This document shows, piece after piece, positions 55,770 to 63,909 of a DNA stretch of 64,000 nucleotides (position 1 is its first letter; the number at the start of each line of letters is the position of its first letter). Origin of the DNA: SAR202 cluster bacterium (GTDB lineage Bacteria; Chloroflexota; Dehalococcoidia; UBA6926; VFHL01). A model generated the notes under the pieces. It saw only the letters and a list, made by a program, of their open reading frames with translations, ran no database searches and was not told the origin of the DNA. The stretch covers positions 122,606 through 186,605 of the forward strand of contig VFHL01000004.1 of NCBI GenBank assembly GCA_009392005.1, written 5' to 3'. Made by a program: the position numbers and the translations under genes.

Positions 55770-55843
55770 TATTCCTACTGTATGGAATACATCTTTTTGC
55801 GATTGTGTCCTATAGAAATCCGTTCCTCTACAAGGTAAATACT

Positions 55844-56023
55844 ATGAGTATGACTCGGTTTATTGGATTGGCCTTTTTCTTTAATTTATTCGTTGCAGCT
55901 GTATCCTCGATGTTGCTGGGATTTGACGCTGCAACATTGATCCCACACTCATTAGTAGCCGTCATATTGGGTATGATGCTTGTCATGAGAAGGCGCACTC
56001 AGAAAAAAGAAGGTACAGATTAA
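55844..56023 (+). CDS. Small two-segment membrane protein
   Basis: 59 residues from MSMTRFIGLAFFFNLFVAAV with a second segment (IPHSLVAVILGMMLVM) and a basic tail (RRRTQKKEGTD). The frame could extend upstream to 55805, but the added residues are unlike a protein start. An AAGG lies nine bases before the ATG. It resembles the other tiny membrane proteins in architecture but not closely in sequence. Function unknown. Confidence 0.5.
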   Translation: MSMTRFIGLAFFFNLFVAAVSSMLLGFDAATLIPHSLVAVILGMMLVMRRRTQKKEGTD

Positions 56024-56115
56024 CGATTCATAAAATGATGTTCTTCGTACGAATCGACTAAGTCAAATTTAGCAGATCCGCACGTTTCTAATCAACTAGA
56101 TGAGCTAATCGCCTA

Positions 56116-56496
56116 TCATAGATGACTCCATCTCGATTCCGAGCTCAGAGGTTGGGTGTCCAAGACTCCAGCAATATCATCAGTAAACGCACAGCCCTTA
56201 AAATATGATCCACAACGAACCCATCCAGAGCGGCCCATTTTCTGTTCGTCAACAATCACCACATTGAAAACCATCTGGCTATAAGAAGCCCATCGGTATG
56301 GCCCTGTACTCAACAAACGCATCCAGTTTAGCTTTTTGCTAACCAAGGTATAGCCATTGGCATCAGACCAGGTCTGAATCGACCGGTGAGAGCGCATTAT
56401 GCCTTTTCGGATAATCCAGCTGAATAATGGTACGAGTATAAAAAGGATCGGTAGTAGTGACGACCATGGTTGAGGAATCAACTGTAACAAGCTCAT
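56116..56496 (-). CDS. Hypothetical protein with N-terminal membrane anchor
   Basis: 126 residues. Residues 12-32 form a membrane segment (SSLLPILFILVPLFSWIIRKG). The soluble part has SDANGYTLVSKKLNWMRLLSTGPYRW...VVIVDEQKMGRSGWVRCGSYFKG, a pattern seen in small bacterial proteins annotated only as hypothetical (DUF3301-like in spacing, not verified). The stop lies about 90 bp from the convergent small membrane gene. No ribosome site is strong. Confidence 0.6.
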   Translation of the reverse strand: MSLLQLIPQPWSSLLPILFILVPLFSWIIRKGIMRSHRSIQTWSDANGYTLVSKKLNWMRLLSTGPYRWASYSQMVFNVVIVDEQKMGRSGWVRCGSYFKGCAFTDDIAGVLDTQPLSSESRWSHL

Positions 56497-56708
56497 GATA
56501 GTAAATGTTACACCTACTCACGCGGCGAAAGGTCGCGTTATTAGTCTTTTCTCGTCTGACTGATTCCCAAACCCGGCAAATCCTTGATATAGCTCAGAAA
56601 AGAAGCTCTATCCTTCTGTTTGCATTTAGCCTAATGAATTAATAGATGTTTGTTTCCGCAAAAAAACGCCACCATCAATTTTTGGTCGGGGCATTTTTAT
56701 ATGCAGAG

Positions 56709-56763
56709 TGAGTGGCTCAGGAGACGGAATTTGAACCCGCGAGAGCCGGATTGGAAATAGGAC
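56709..56763 (+). repeat. Left island-border repeat: degenerate tRNA-Gly 3' half
   Basis: On the minus strand this reads TTTCCAATCCGGC, CTCGCGGGTTCAAATTCC and CTCCTGAGCCA, an altered tRNA anticodon-loop-to-3'-end with T-arm. It matches the copy at 63910-63965 over about 55 bases (by eye roughly four of five bases the same), including TGAGTGG outside the tRNA 3' end. The 5' half of a tRNA is missing. Confidence 0.6.
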
Positions 56764-56839
56764 TCGAATGACTGATTTTTGTTTTGTGGAAACATCTGAT
56801 GATTACAAACAACCGAAAACGAGCATTTTCAAGACATGC

Positions 56840-56980
56840 CTAGATTTGACTTGTGAAACGAATCTAGATAGGATCTCCTAATGCACCGTAGATTTGAGGA
56901 TGATCTGTTTCACTTATGTAGGAACCCTTTACGGGGGATCCTCTAGGTAATCACGTTAAAAAACGTGTTTGGTTGAGATG
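56840..56980 (+). ncRNA. Candidate structured leader or small RNA upstream of the propeller lipoprotein
   Basis: Two mutually exclusive pairings are visible. CTAGATT (56840-56846) can pair with AATCTAG (56861-56867). Alternatively CTAGA (56864-56868) and GGATC (56871-56875) plus CC pair with GG, GATCC (56937-56941) and TCTAG (56942-56946), with small bulges. A short hairpin CACG/CGTG (56952-56967) and a strong terminator at 56982 follow. The order looks like a switching leader. No known riboswitch class was recognised. Confidence 0.4.
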
Positions 56981-56981
56981 T

Positions 56982-57013
56982 AGCCCGTTCGATTCGTTGA
57001 ACGGGCTTTTTTT
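56982..57013 (+). terminator. Rho-independent terminator in the leader of the lipoprotein gene
   Basis: AGCCCGTTC (56982-56990) pairs with GAACGGGCT (56999-57007), with loop GATTCGTT, followed by seven T. It lies 37 bases before the ATG at 57050, so it either ends an upstream short transcript or acts as an attenuator. Confidence 0.85.
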
Positions 57014-57049
57014 ATTTAGTGATCTAGGAAACGTAGGAGGAGAAGAAAG

Positions 57050-58414
57050 ATGAAGAGTAGATTTTTGATGTTTTTTGCGCTGGTTGCTTTGACAACTATG
57101 CTTGTTTCGTGCTCCGCGGCAGCGGATCCAACTGCAACATCAGCGCCACCACCAACTGCAACTGCAATCCCCGAGCCTACCTTTGAAGTTTGGGCAGTTG
57201 ACCAGGCGGCCACTGGCGATGACGGCCAAGGTGGACTTCTGTACATATGGGACGGGGCTGATATCTCTGAAAATGCTAGCGAAGCGGATGTGGAGATTAT
57301 TGATCTTGCGGAAGCAGCTGCCGATGCTGGCTGTAACGCTCCCAAGAAACCCCATATGGTACTCGCCAACCATACCGGCTCAAAGCCGAGCCATGTTGTT
57401 CTAGCCAATGTAGGTTCCGGTGACACCTTTTTCATAGATGTTGCCAGTAGAGATATCGTCGGTTGTGTCAACACAGTAGGCGGTTTCGAGGGAGCGGGTG
57501 GAACAGCAAATACCCACGCCGCCACGGCCTCTGCTGATAACAGCATGGTTATCGTCGCGAATATTGGCGCCAAAGGCGAGTCCGGGTTCCTACACAAGAT
57601 ACACACTGAGTACAGCGAAAATCATTACCACTTTGTGGAGACGTTGGCCTTAGACGAGTTCTCGAGTGCCTTAGGAACGTCTGTGGCGCGACCAATCTGC
57701 CACGAGTTCACTGCTGACAGTAAGTTCGCTTACGTAACGTTAGCTGGAGGTGGTCTGCTAGTAGTTGATGTAGGTTCTGCGGATGGAACCACACCAATGA
57801 CTGTCGTGAAGGTTTATGACAAGGCTACCGTTCCAGGCATCGGTTGCGGTGTCGCCCGCCTCCCCGATAACAAGATAATGACCAACGGTGAGAGTGGGGC
57901 TAAAGGTGGAGATGACTTCCTGTATACCTTTGATGCCAGTGGAGCTGCCAACGGAGTATTCCCAGACCCAGTGCAGATTGAACTCCCAGGTGAGGACACC
58001 CATGGAGCGGTTACCTGTACTGATAAGAATGGGAACCTCTTCGCTGTAACTAGTATGCGGGTCAGCAACGACGTCAACTTCATTGATCTTCAGACCAATA
58101 AGGTCGTAGCGACCAAGTCGATGGCCACATCCTTCAGCCTCGATCCAAAGCCCGACGTGGCAGACATCGTAGGTAACAAGATGTTCATTGCTTTGCGGGG
58201 CGCTAAACCACTGACGGCAATCGGCGGTCTTGAGTCCGCGGATCGCACGCCAGGAGTAGCTGTGCTCACTATTAGTGATAATTGCAAGAGCTTCAGTTGG
58301 GAAGCGAAGGACCTCGCCTCAATGGAAGACCCCACTAGGCTTGTTAGTGGATCATTCCCAGGACAGAGGATCACTGCTGCCGACCCACACGGTCTGGAAG
58401 TAGTGTGGAAGTAA
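57050..58414 (+). CDS. Beta-propeller lipoprotein
   Basis: 454 residues from MKSRFLMFFALVALTTMLVS with lipidated Cys21 (LVSC) and a Pro/Thr/Ala linker. The rest repeats propeller-blade strands: SHVVLANVGSGDTFFIDVASRDIVGCVN, MVIVANIGAKGESGFLHKI, FAYVTLAGGGLLVVDVGS, LFAVTSMRVSNDVNFIDLQTNKVVATKS, MFIALRGAKPLTAIGG. Many His (THAAT, CHEFTA, EDTHGAV, DPHGLEV) at matching blade places suggest metal binding, as in YncE-like proteins. GTAGGAGGAG is a strong ribosome site. Wobble positions are richer in G and C than in neighbours, a sign of transfer. Function unknown. Confidence 0.82.
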   Translation: MKSRFLMFFALVALTTMLVSCSAAADPTATSAPPPTATAIPEPTFEVWAVDQAATGDDGQGGLLYIWDGADISENASEADVEIIDLAEAAADAGCNAPKKPHMVLANHTGSKPSHVVLANVGSGDTFFIDVASRDIVGCVNTVGGFEGAGGTANTHAATASADNSMVIVANIGAKGESGFLHKIHTEYSENHYHFVETLALDEFSSALGTSVARPICHEFTADSKFAYVTLAGGGLLVVDVGSADGTTPMTVVKVYDKATVPGIGCGVARLPDNKIMTNGESGAKGGDDFLYTFDASGAANGVFPDPVQIELPGEDTHGAVTCTDKNGNLFAVTSMRVSNDVNFIDLQTNKVVATKSMATSFSLDPKPDVADIVGNKMFIALRGAKPLTAIGGLESADRTPGVAVLTISDNCKSFSWEAKDLASMEDPTRLVSGSFPGQRITAADPHGLEVVWK

Positions 58415-58436
58415 CGCTTCAGTAGAGAGAAAATTA

Positions 58437-58471
58437 GCGTCTCATGGGTCGGATCTAGACCCATGAGACGC
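58437..58471. repeat. Perfect 14-bp inverted repeat
   Basis: GCGTCTCATGGGTC and GACCCATGAGACGC flank the loop GGATCTA with no mismatch. It starts 22 bases after the lipoprotein stop. No T-run follows, and a conventional terminator stands 50 bases on, so this is not an ordinary terminator. It could be a 3'-stabilising structure or a protein-binding or mobile-end palindrome. Confidence 0.8.
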
Positions 58472-58520
58472 AACCAGGATTTGTACTGCTTTACAAACAA
58501 CAGTAGAAACCAACAAAAAG

Positions 58521-58553
58521 AAGCCCCCTTCAGTTCATGATAGGGGGCTTTTT
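58521..58553 (+). terminator. Rho-independent terminator after the lipoprotein gene
   Basis: AAGCCCCCT (58521-58529) and AGGGGGCTT (58542-58550) pair around a 12-base loop, followed by TTT and TATAT. It ends the lipoprotein transcript. Confidence 0.88.
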
Positions 58554-58630
58554 ATATAGGTAATGACTGAAATTAACTACGTATCGGCATACCATTTGGG
58601 GTAGTATTTATTACCCATAAGGAGGAAACA

Positions 58631-58795
58631 ATGCCGGATAGAACGAATTGGCATTCCAAGCACCCCCCTGCATGTACGTGCGCGACCTGTCAGGAGAGAC
58701 AATTTATGCTTCGTGATCGGGGTGGCAAGATAGGAAGAAACGAGAAATGCCCATGCGACAGCGGTAAAAAATACAAGAAATGTCATGGGGCTTAG
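58631..58795 (+). CDS. SEC-C motif mini-protein
   Basis: 54 residues from [20 protein letters not shown], with ribosome site GGAGG. The C-terminus [20 protein letters not shown] is the SEC-C zinc motif (C-x-C-x8-C-H) known from the end of SecA and from many stand-alone proteins. A second cysteine cluster (CTCATC) near residue 15 could bind another metal. Such mini-proteins are adaptors to ribosomes or SecB-like clients in some cases; role here unknown. A membrane ORF starts inside its last codons. Confidence 0.8.
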   Translation: MPDRTNWHSKHPPACTCATCQERQFMLRDRGGKIGRNEKCPCDSGKKYKKCHGA

Positions 58796-58955
58796 TAGGA
58801 AGAAAAATCCATTTCCACTTTTTGCGGTATTAACTAGCGCAGGAATAGCCATGCTTCAGATGTTTGTGAAAGACATATCTCTGATTATAGGGATTATGCT
58901 TGTAAGTACTGTAATATTTCTTATCAACTCCGTTTCCCTCTACAAAATGGGCTAG
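58785..58955 (+). CDS. Small two-segment membrane protein overlapping the SEC-C gene
   Basis: 56 residues starting [20 protein letters not shown] in the +1-shifted frame inside the last 11 bases of the SEC-C gene. Two hydrophobic segments are seen ([16 protein letters not shown] and [17 protein letters not shown]), joined by a short charged turn (KD), with a positive N-terminus. The overlap of ATG with the 3' end suggests coupling. No family recognised. Confidence 0.5.
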   Translation: MGLSRKKNPFPLFAVLTSAGIAMLQMFVKDISLIIGIMLVSTVIFLINSVSLYKMG

Positions 58956-59105
58956 GGAAAGCACCATTATTAACATGTATCGGCGTAGGTGGTTACATAA
59001 CAAAGAAATAGATGACTGTTGATATCACAATCAACACAGCCAAAATAATTAGTGCCAACATACGGCTTCCTCCTTTGGTTACACAACACAATATAACAAC
59101 AATTA

Positions 59106-59117
59106 CATGTTATCGTA
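59106..59117 (+). promoter_or_regulatory. Extended -10 element of leaderless-type tiny gene 3
   Basis: CATGTTATCGT places TG-T-TATCGT so that it ends seven bases before the ATG at 59124, as in the two genes near 54.3-54.8 kb. The hexamer here is less close to consensus than TATGAT. No ribosome site is present. Confidence 0.4.
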
Positions 59118-59123
59118 TGCGCT

Positions 59124-59291
59124 ATGAACGAAATGATGTCGATCGCGTCTCTAGTCGCGTTGGTTGCTGGCGTAATGGTCGCCGTTTTTGTTGTTGTCAC
59201 TGTGATTCTTTATCGGGGTGTAAAAGAGCGCTCAAAGACCAACGACAACACATATCACGAAATAATTAGGAATCAATCAGATCAAAGTTAG
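59124..59291 (+). CDS. Tiny membrane protein (55 aa), family member 3
   Basis: MNEMMSIASLVALVAGVMVA continues to one long hydrophobic segment (VFVVVTVILY) and a charged tail ending RNQSDQS. The ATG follows an extended -10 element by seven bases and has no ribosome site. The tail (NQSDQS) and the following bases (ATCAAAGTTAGCG) resemble the tail and end of member 2 (KQSNQS; ATCAAAGCTAGCG). It lies in the island between the SEC-C pair and the restriction genes. Confidence 0.5.
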   Translation: MNEMMSIASLVALVAGVMVAVFVVVTVILYRGVKERSKTNDNTYHEIIRNQSDQS

Positions 59292-59392
59292 CGCCGATGC
59301 GCCCTCATAATAATTAATATATGCGTAAGGGACGACCGGCTCCGGACTTTTGATACGTGGCGTTCATTAGTTAATCTACCCTACAAAGTTAT

Positions 59393-59647
59393 TCACGATC
59401 CTTGAGAACAATCCGGGGTATCTGGATGAGGTTCGTTCAATAATGGAGTAATGCGAAATTCATAAGGAATCCTGATGTTGGTAGTTTTATCGCTTATCAT
59501 TTTCTTGACATCTGACCCTGTGAGGCCACCCCAATAGTTTTGTGTAGCATCGAAGTAATCTTTACTATCATTCCGCTTGGCTGTTGCCAAGTAGCGTTGA
59601 CGAGTACCGGACGTATAAAAAGAATCTGATTGATTTTGTTTTGGCAA
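59393..59647 (-). pseudogene. C-terminal remnant of a parallel beta-helix protein
   Basis: 84 residues. The part DATQNYWGGLTGSDVKKMISD and following IRIPYEFRITPLLNEPHPD matches the closing turn of right-handed beta-helix (pectate-lyase/NosD-like) proteins, which commonly read (N)NYWG...I-x-D...V-x-Y-x-P-x-L. The start is arbitrary and no upstream helix repeats are left, so this is a truncated fragment of a lost gene. Confidence 0.45.
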
Positions 59648-59707
59648 GAAAACAGAGGATGTCCTACAATCGCTTGTAGCAAAGTTAACACTGACTGAAA
59701 CTACCTT

Positions 59708-60154
59708 CTAACCTTTAAAGATGCTAAAAAGCTCATCAAGATGATGATCTGTATTTTGAAGTACGATCAATAATCTTTTTGTAGGATTCCCCCCTTTGGA
59801 CTCAGGATTCTCTTTGATTTCTGTCATATCTTTTGCGATTTTCGATCTAAGCTCTTTCACATCGTGGAAATGCGCAATATTTATGGGCCGAGTATATTGT
59901 TTTAATAGCTGTCTTTCAGCGAGTGGTCGGGTTTCTTTCTGCGCCCTCTCAACAGCTATTTCCTGTATGAGAAGGGTATTTTCCAGCATTCGATGTAGCA
60001 GAAGTTCTAACCCATACGTATAGTCGGCATTTCTCGACTTTTCTCCAGCACCACCCCTGGAGTTGAGGATGAGATGAAATGTGTTATTGGTCATTTGCAA
60101 TGTGAATGTACTGTCGAGTTCTTTTTCTGTATCCCATATCTTGGAACTTGGCAT
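59708..60154 (-). CDS. Unknown protein divergent from mcrB
   Basis: 148 residues from MPSSKIWDTEKELDSTFTLQ; GAGGAA lies upstream of this Met, while the earlier Met at 60205 has none. TNNTFHLILNSRGGAGEKSRNADYTYGLELLLHRMLENTLL resembles, from memory only, the head domain (GG...RN-x-DY...GLE-x-LL-x-R) seen at the N-terminus of some HNH restriction enzymes; no HNH follows here. The rest is helical and charged. It is divergent from mcrB and probably belongs to the same defence unit. Confidence 0.6.
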   Translation of the reverse strand: MPSSKIWDTEKELDSTFTLQMTNNTFHLILNSRGGAGEKSRNADYTYGLELLLHRMLENTLLIQEIAVERAQKETRPLAERQLLKQYTRPINIAHFHDVKELRSKIAKDMTEIKENPESKGGNPTKRLLIVLQNTDHHLDELFSIFKG

Positions 60155-60305
60155 GCTTAGCTCACTTTCCTCTGATGAACATTGGGAAGGACAAACCCAA
60201 GGCATTCAACCTTTTGAGAGTTTGCTGTTTTACGATTGCGAATCACTATTGGTCAACAAGCGTACCCTTGTTGACCATAACTCATCACGATTATACTGTG
60301 GAATC

Positions 60306-62669
60306 ATGGCGATTGTTAAAGGTAAAGATTCGATATATAAGCTGTTTAACGATTTCAAACAGTTATGTTTAATCGACAGCAGGTCTCTTTTATGGCCCGA
60401 CCGCGAAGTTTGGACGGTGGATAATATATTGGCTTTTAAAGCCGCCTTTATAGATGCACCGGATGAAACTGCCGATACATTCTTTAACAAGTTAGAAAGG
60501 CAGTTGAGCGATGAGCCAGATGACATTCATCGGTTAGCAGTCGATTTGTACGCTGTATACCTTCTATACGCGGTCCCGAGGGCAACTAAGCCCGAAACTA
60601 AATTCAGTCAATTGAATCAGATGTCAGGTTGGAAGTTAGGGTCTGCCCCTCTCGATCATTCCGGTTTGGATGAAGCATTTAGAAGTGACGGGATCGGGCA
60701 TCCGGGAACGTGGTTCCAACAATCAAAACATGCAGTACTGGCATTTTTCATAACTCTTTTTCTCGATCTGAAGACACGACCAATGAATTTTGACGACCAT
60801 CGAGAAGTGCAAATGGTTGCTGAGAGTGTGCTGGCAAAATTAGAACAAACAGGGCAGCATTCTCCGCGGAACATTTTTTTACACCTGATGTTTCCCGAGA
60901 AATATGAACGTATTCCTGCCCATACTCTGAAACATGAAATTCGAGAAGCGTTCTCTTCCTTGCAAGGGCTGGGAGACTTACCTGGAGATATTGATGAGGC
61001 TCTTCTTCGTGTTCGAAAGGTTCTTACTGATAATAAAGGGGTCGGTTTTAACGATATCGATTATTGGCACGATGATATTAAAGAACTCTGGCTACCGGAC
61101 GCTGAAACTGAAGTGGTTCCTGACGATTCACAAACGCCGTTTACTGGAAGCTATTGGGTTGAAAAAAATAATCGTCAGATACATGAATATGCCACGTTTG
61201 ATCATGAAGTTCTTGAAGATGGCCGCCTAAAACACCAAGTCGAAGGTACCGATTTGACCTATGTTACTGGTGAAATGTTGTTGTCGCCAACGGTGACACA
61301 AGGGAAAACTGACTCTGATTTCTGGTCTGCGATGCGAATGATCAAGCCAGGGGATATTGTATTCCACTTAGCGAATAACGAGAAATTCATAGGCGTTTCG
61401 CGGGTAAGCGAAAATTATGAAGAAATTGAACATGCGGTAGTCCCGGGATATAAGCCCCCGTCATACTTGGTGAAGTTACGAGACTATCAACCTCTAGCGC
61501 CTCATTTTGGAAGAGAGGTATTCTTCGCAAATGAAATTGGGGATGACCTCAAATCAGTTAGAGGAAGCTATACAAATGTTTTTTATAACGCTGCTCAAGG
61601 GCGGAGTGGTATTACAATTACAACAATAGGGGGCGGATATCTCACCCAGTTGCCTGTTCAAATTCTTGAAATACTAGAACGTGGATATTACCAATCGTAT
61701 GGAAAAGATTTCAATCCATTTCGCTCACTTGAATCCACTGTCGAAATAGATGCTATTTCCGAGCCCGCGACACTACGCGATCTTTCGGAACATACATTCA
61801 CCAGTGAGGATGATCTACATGAAATTCTTGGCTTGTTAGAAGAAAAAAAGCAGATCATTCTTGAAGGTCCTCCAGGTTCTGGAAAGACATTCTTAGCGGA
61901 TAGTATAGGGCGTTATTTAACCGGGAACTCTTTTGAAGGTGATACGAACGATCAACTGGAGATCGTGCAGTTTCATCAATCATATGGGTATGAAGATTTT
62001 GTGCATGGTATCCGGCCTGAAACGACCGAATCCGGCGATCTAAAATATCAGTTGAGAGATGGTCTATTTAAGATGCTCTGTCAACGAGCTGAACGTTCGG
62101 ACAAAAAATTTGTCGTTGTTGTTGATGAAATTAACCGGGGGAATCTTTCCCGGATTTTTGGTGAATTGATGCTTCTCCTTGAATATCGTGATAAAGAAAT
62201 CGCGTTAGCTTATACCAAGGAAAACGATGAAAAGTTCAGGATTCCAGAAAACATCTATCTCATCGGAACCATGAATACCACTGACCGCTCCTTGGCACAA
62301 ATTGATTATGCATTGAGAAGAAGGTTTTATTTCTACAGATTAATGCCGGTTATCGGAGATGACGCGCCTGTTTTACGTGCTTGGTTGAAGAAAGAAAACA
62401 TAAATGAACGCACTAGCACGGGTATCCTCGCATTGTTCATTGAGTTGAATAAGCTGCTCCGAGAAGAACTGGATGAACACTTTCAAGTAGGGCATAGTTA
62501 TTTCATGAACAAAAATGTAGAAAATGATTCCCAAATAGGTACCATATGGAAACATTCGATTAAGCCTTTGATGGAAGAATATTTCTACTCAAATCCCAAT
62601 CGCGATGATTTACTATCGAGGATCGACGACCTACTTGGGGATATCAACCAGGTCAATGATGACGAGTAG
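60306..62669 (+). CDS. mcrB: McrB-like GTPase/AAA+ subunit of modification-dependent restriction, with EVE-like domain
   Basis: 787 residues from MAIVKGKDSIYKLFNDFKQL; the frame is open 75 codons upstream but those overlap the divergent gene. Residues 1-270 are helical with no family recognised. Residues about 281-400 resemble an EVE/PUA-like modified-base reader (YWVEKNNRQ...WSAMRMIKPGDIVFHLANNEKFIGVSRV). The McrB core has GPPGSGKT near 521, VVVDEINRGNLSRIFGELMLLLE near 605 and GTMNTTDRSLAQIDYALRRRF near 655. It powers DNA translocation with McrC, whose gene overlaps by 14 bases. Confidence 0.93.
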   Translation: MAIVKGKDSIYKLFNDFKQLCLIDSRSLLWPDREVWTVDNILAFKAAFIDAPDETADTFFNKLERQLSDEPDDIHRLAVDLYAVYLLYAVPRATKPETKFSQLNQMSGWKLGSAPLDHSGLDEAFRSDGIGHPGTWFQQSKHAVLAFFITLFLDLKTRPMNFDDHREVQMVAESVLAKLEQTGQHSPRNIFLHLMFPEKYERIPAHTLKHEIREAFSSLQGLGDLPGDIDEALLRVRKVLTDNKGVGFNDIDYWHDDIKELWLPDAETEVVPDDSQTPFTGSYWVEKNNRQIHEYATFDHEVLEDGRLKHQVEGTDLTYVTGEMLLSPTVTQGKTDSDFWSAMRMIKPGDIVFHLANNEKFIGVSRVSENYEEIEHAVVPGYKPPSYLVKLRDYQPLAPHFGREVFFANEIGDDLKSVRGSYTNVFYNAAQGRSGITITTIGGGYLTQLPVQILEILERGYYQSYGKDFNPFRSLESTVEIDAISEPATLRDLSEHTFTSEDDLHEILGLLEEKKQIILEGPPGSGKTFLADSIGRYLTGNSFEGDTNDQLEIVQFHQSYGYEDFVHGIRPETTESGDLKYQLRDGLFKMLCQRAERSDKKFVVVVDEINRGNLSRIFGELMLLLEYRDKEIALAYTKENDEKFRIPENIYLIGTMNTTDRSLAQIDYALRRRFYFYRLMPVIGDDAPVLRAWLKKENINERTSTGILALFIELNKLLREELDEHFQVGHSYFMNKNVENDSQIGTIWKHSIKPLMEEYFYSNPNRDDLLSRIDDLLGDINQVNDDE

Positions 62670-63894
62670 TAATCCTGTGGATCCGATATTACTGACGGAA
62701 TATGAAGACACTAGCGTCACTTTGGCTGAGGATGATTATTCTTTCCTTGTGAGTGATCGGATTAGCAAGAAGATCCAACTATCCCTGTCTCCTGAACCGG
62801 GAGCATACCTTCTTAATCCTCATCAGCATGTCGGTGTAATCCAATTGCCTTCAGGGAGAATGTTAGAAAGTAGACCAAAGGTTCCATTTGAGAATATTTT
62901 TTATATGGTTGCGAGGTCAATGGGGATGCCATGGGTTGGTGGGATTGCTAAGCTGGAGCGTTTTGATGATGTTTTGGAACTGATAGCAGAACTTTTTGCT
63001 GATGAGTCAGACCATTTGATTTCAAGAGGATTATCTCGCCGATATCAAGAACAAGAAGATAACCTCATCAATATAAAAGGACGGATTGATTTCAATGAGG
63101 ATTTACGGCTTAATACTGTTTTGCGGCATCGAACATATTGCAGATACGAAGATTTAACTGTTGATATCCCGGAAAATCAAGTGGTGCTTCAAACAGCTGA
63201 AATGCTGAGTGGTTGGCGATTTGGCAACAAAGATTTACGTGCACGGATCCGCAATATAACACAGAGATTGAGTGTGCTTTCTAAAACTAATTTTTCAGGT
63301 CAAATTATCGATCAATTCATCTATAACAGAATGACGGAGCATTATCGACCTGTGCATAGACTATGTAAATTGCTTTTGGATCAGGCGTCTTTGTCTGAAT
63401 ATTCCGGTATGATTCCAAATCCCGCCTTCATCATTGATATGAATAAGCTGTTTGAAAAATTTATTTCCGAGGCATTAAAGGAAAGTGTAGGAGCTCGATC
63501 TTTTTCGGTACAAAACCAATCTCGGGTCTACTTGGATACAACAAAGATATATCGAATGCAGCCGGATATAGTTATTCGGAACAATCGGTTCACTGCTCTC
63601 GTTGCTGACTGCAAATACAAGAAATTAACAGTTGACCAAGATTTAAAGTCAAGTGAAGCTGATATGTACCAAGTGCTTTCATACTGCACGGTGACCAAAA
63701 GTCGCCACGGAGTACTTATATACCCGCAGCACGAAGTGGGTCACCAAAAGCGTATACCAATTGTAAATAGCTCTGCAGTTATACAGCAGATGACGGTTGA
63801 TATGGGTGGAAGTATTGACGATCTCGAGTCTTCCATCCGAGTCCTCGCAAACGATATATCGGCGTTAATTTTGGGTGACAGCCAAATCGCGTGA
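62656..63894 (+). CDS. mcrC: McrC-like nuclease subunit
   Basis: 412 residues from MMTSSNPVDPILLTEYEDTS, overlapping the end of mcrB. N-terminal GVIQLPSGRMLESRPKVPFENIFYMVA is the McrC beta-barrel/stalk region that activates McrB. LRHRTYCRYEDLTVDIPENQVVLQTAEML is the shared central segment. The C-terminal PD-(D/E)xK nuclease has MQPDIVIRNNRFTALVADCKYKKL (PD...D-x-K) and ADMYQVLSYC. It cuts modified DNA with McrB. Confidence 0.94.
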   Translation: MMTSSNPVDPILLTEYEDTSVTLAEDDYSFLVSDRISKKIQLSLSPEPGAYLLNPHQHVGVIQLPSGRMLESRPKVPFENIFYMVARSMGMPWVGGIAKLERFDDVLELIAELFADESDHLISRGLSRRYQEQEDNLINIKGRIDFNEDLRLNTVLRHRTYCRYEDLTVDIPENQVVLQTAEMLSGWRFGNKDLRARIRNITQRLSVLSKTNFSGQIIDQFIYNRMTEHYRPVHRLCKLLLDQASLSEYSGMIPNPAFIIDMNKLFEKFISEALKESVGARSFSVQNQSRVYLDTTKIYRMQPDIVIRNNRFTALVADCKYKKLTVDQDLKSSEADMYQVLSYCTVTKSRHGVLIYPQHEVGHQKRIPIVNSSAVIQQMTVDMGGSIDDLESSIRVLANDISALILGDSQIA

Positions 63895-63909
63895 TTCTTA
63901 GATACGAAA

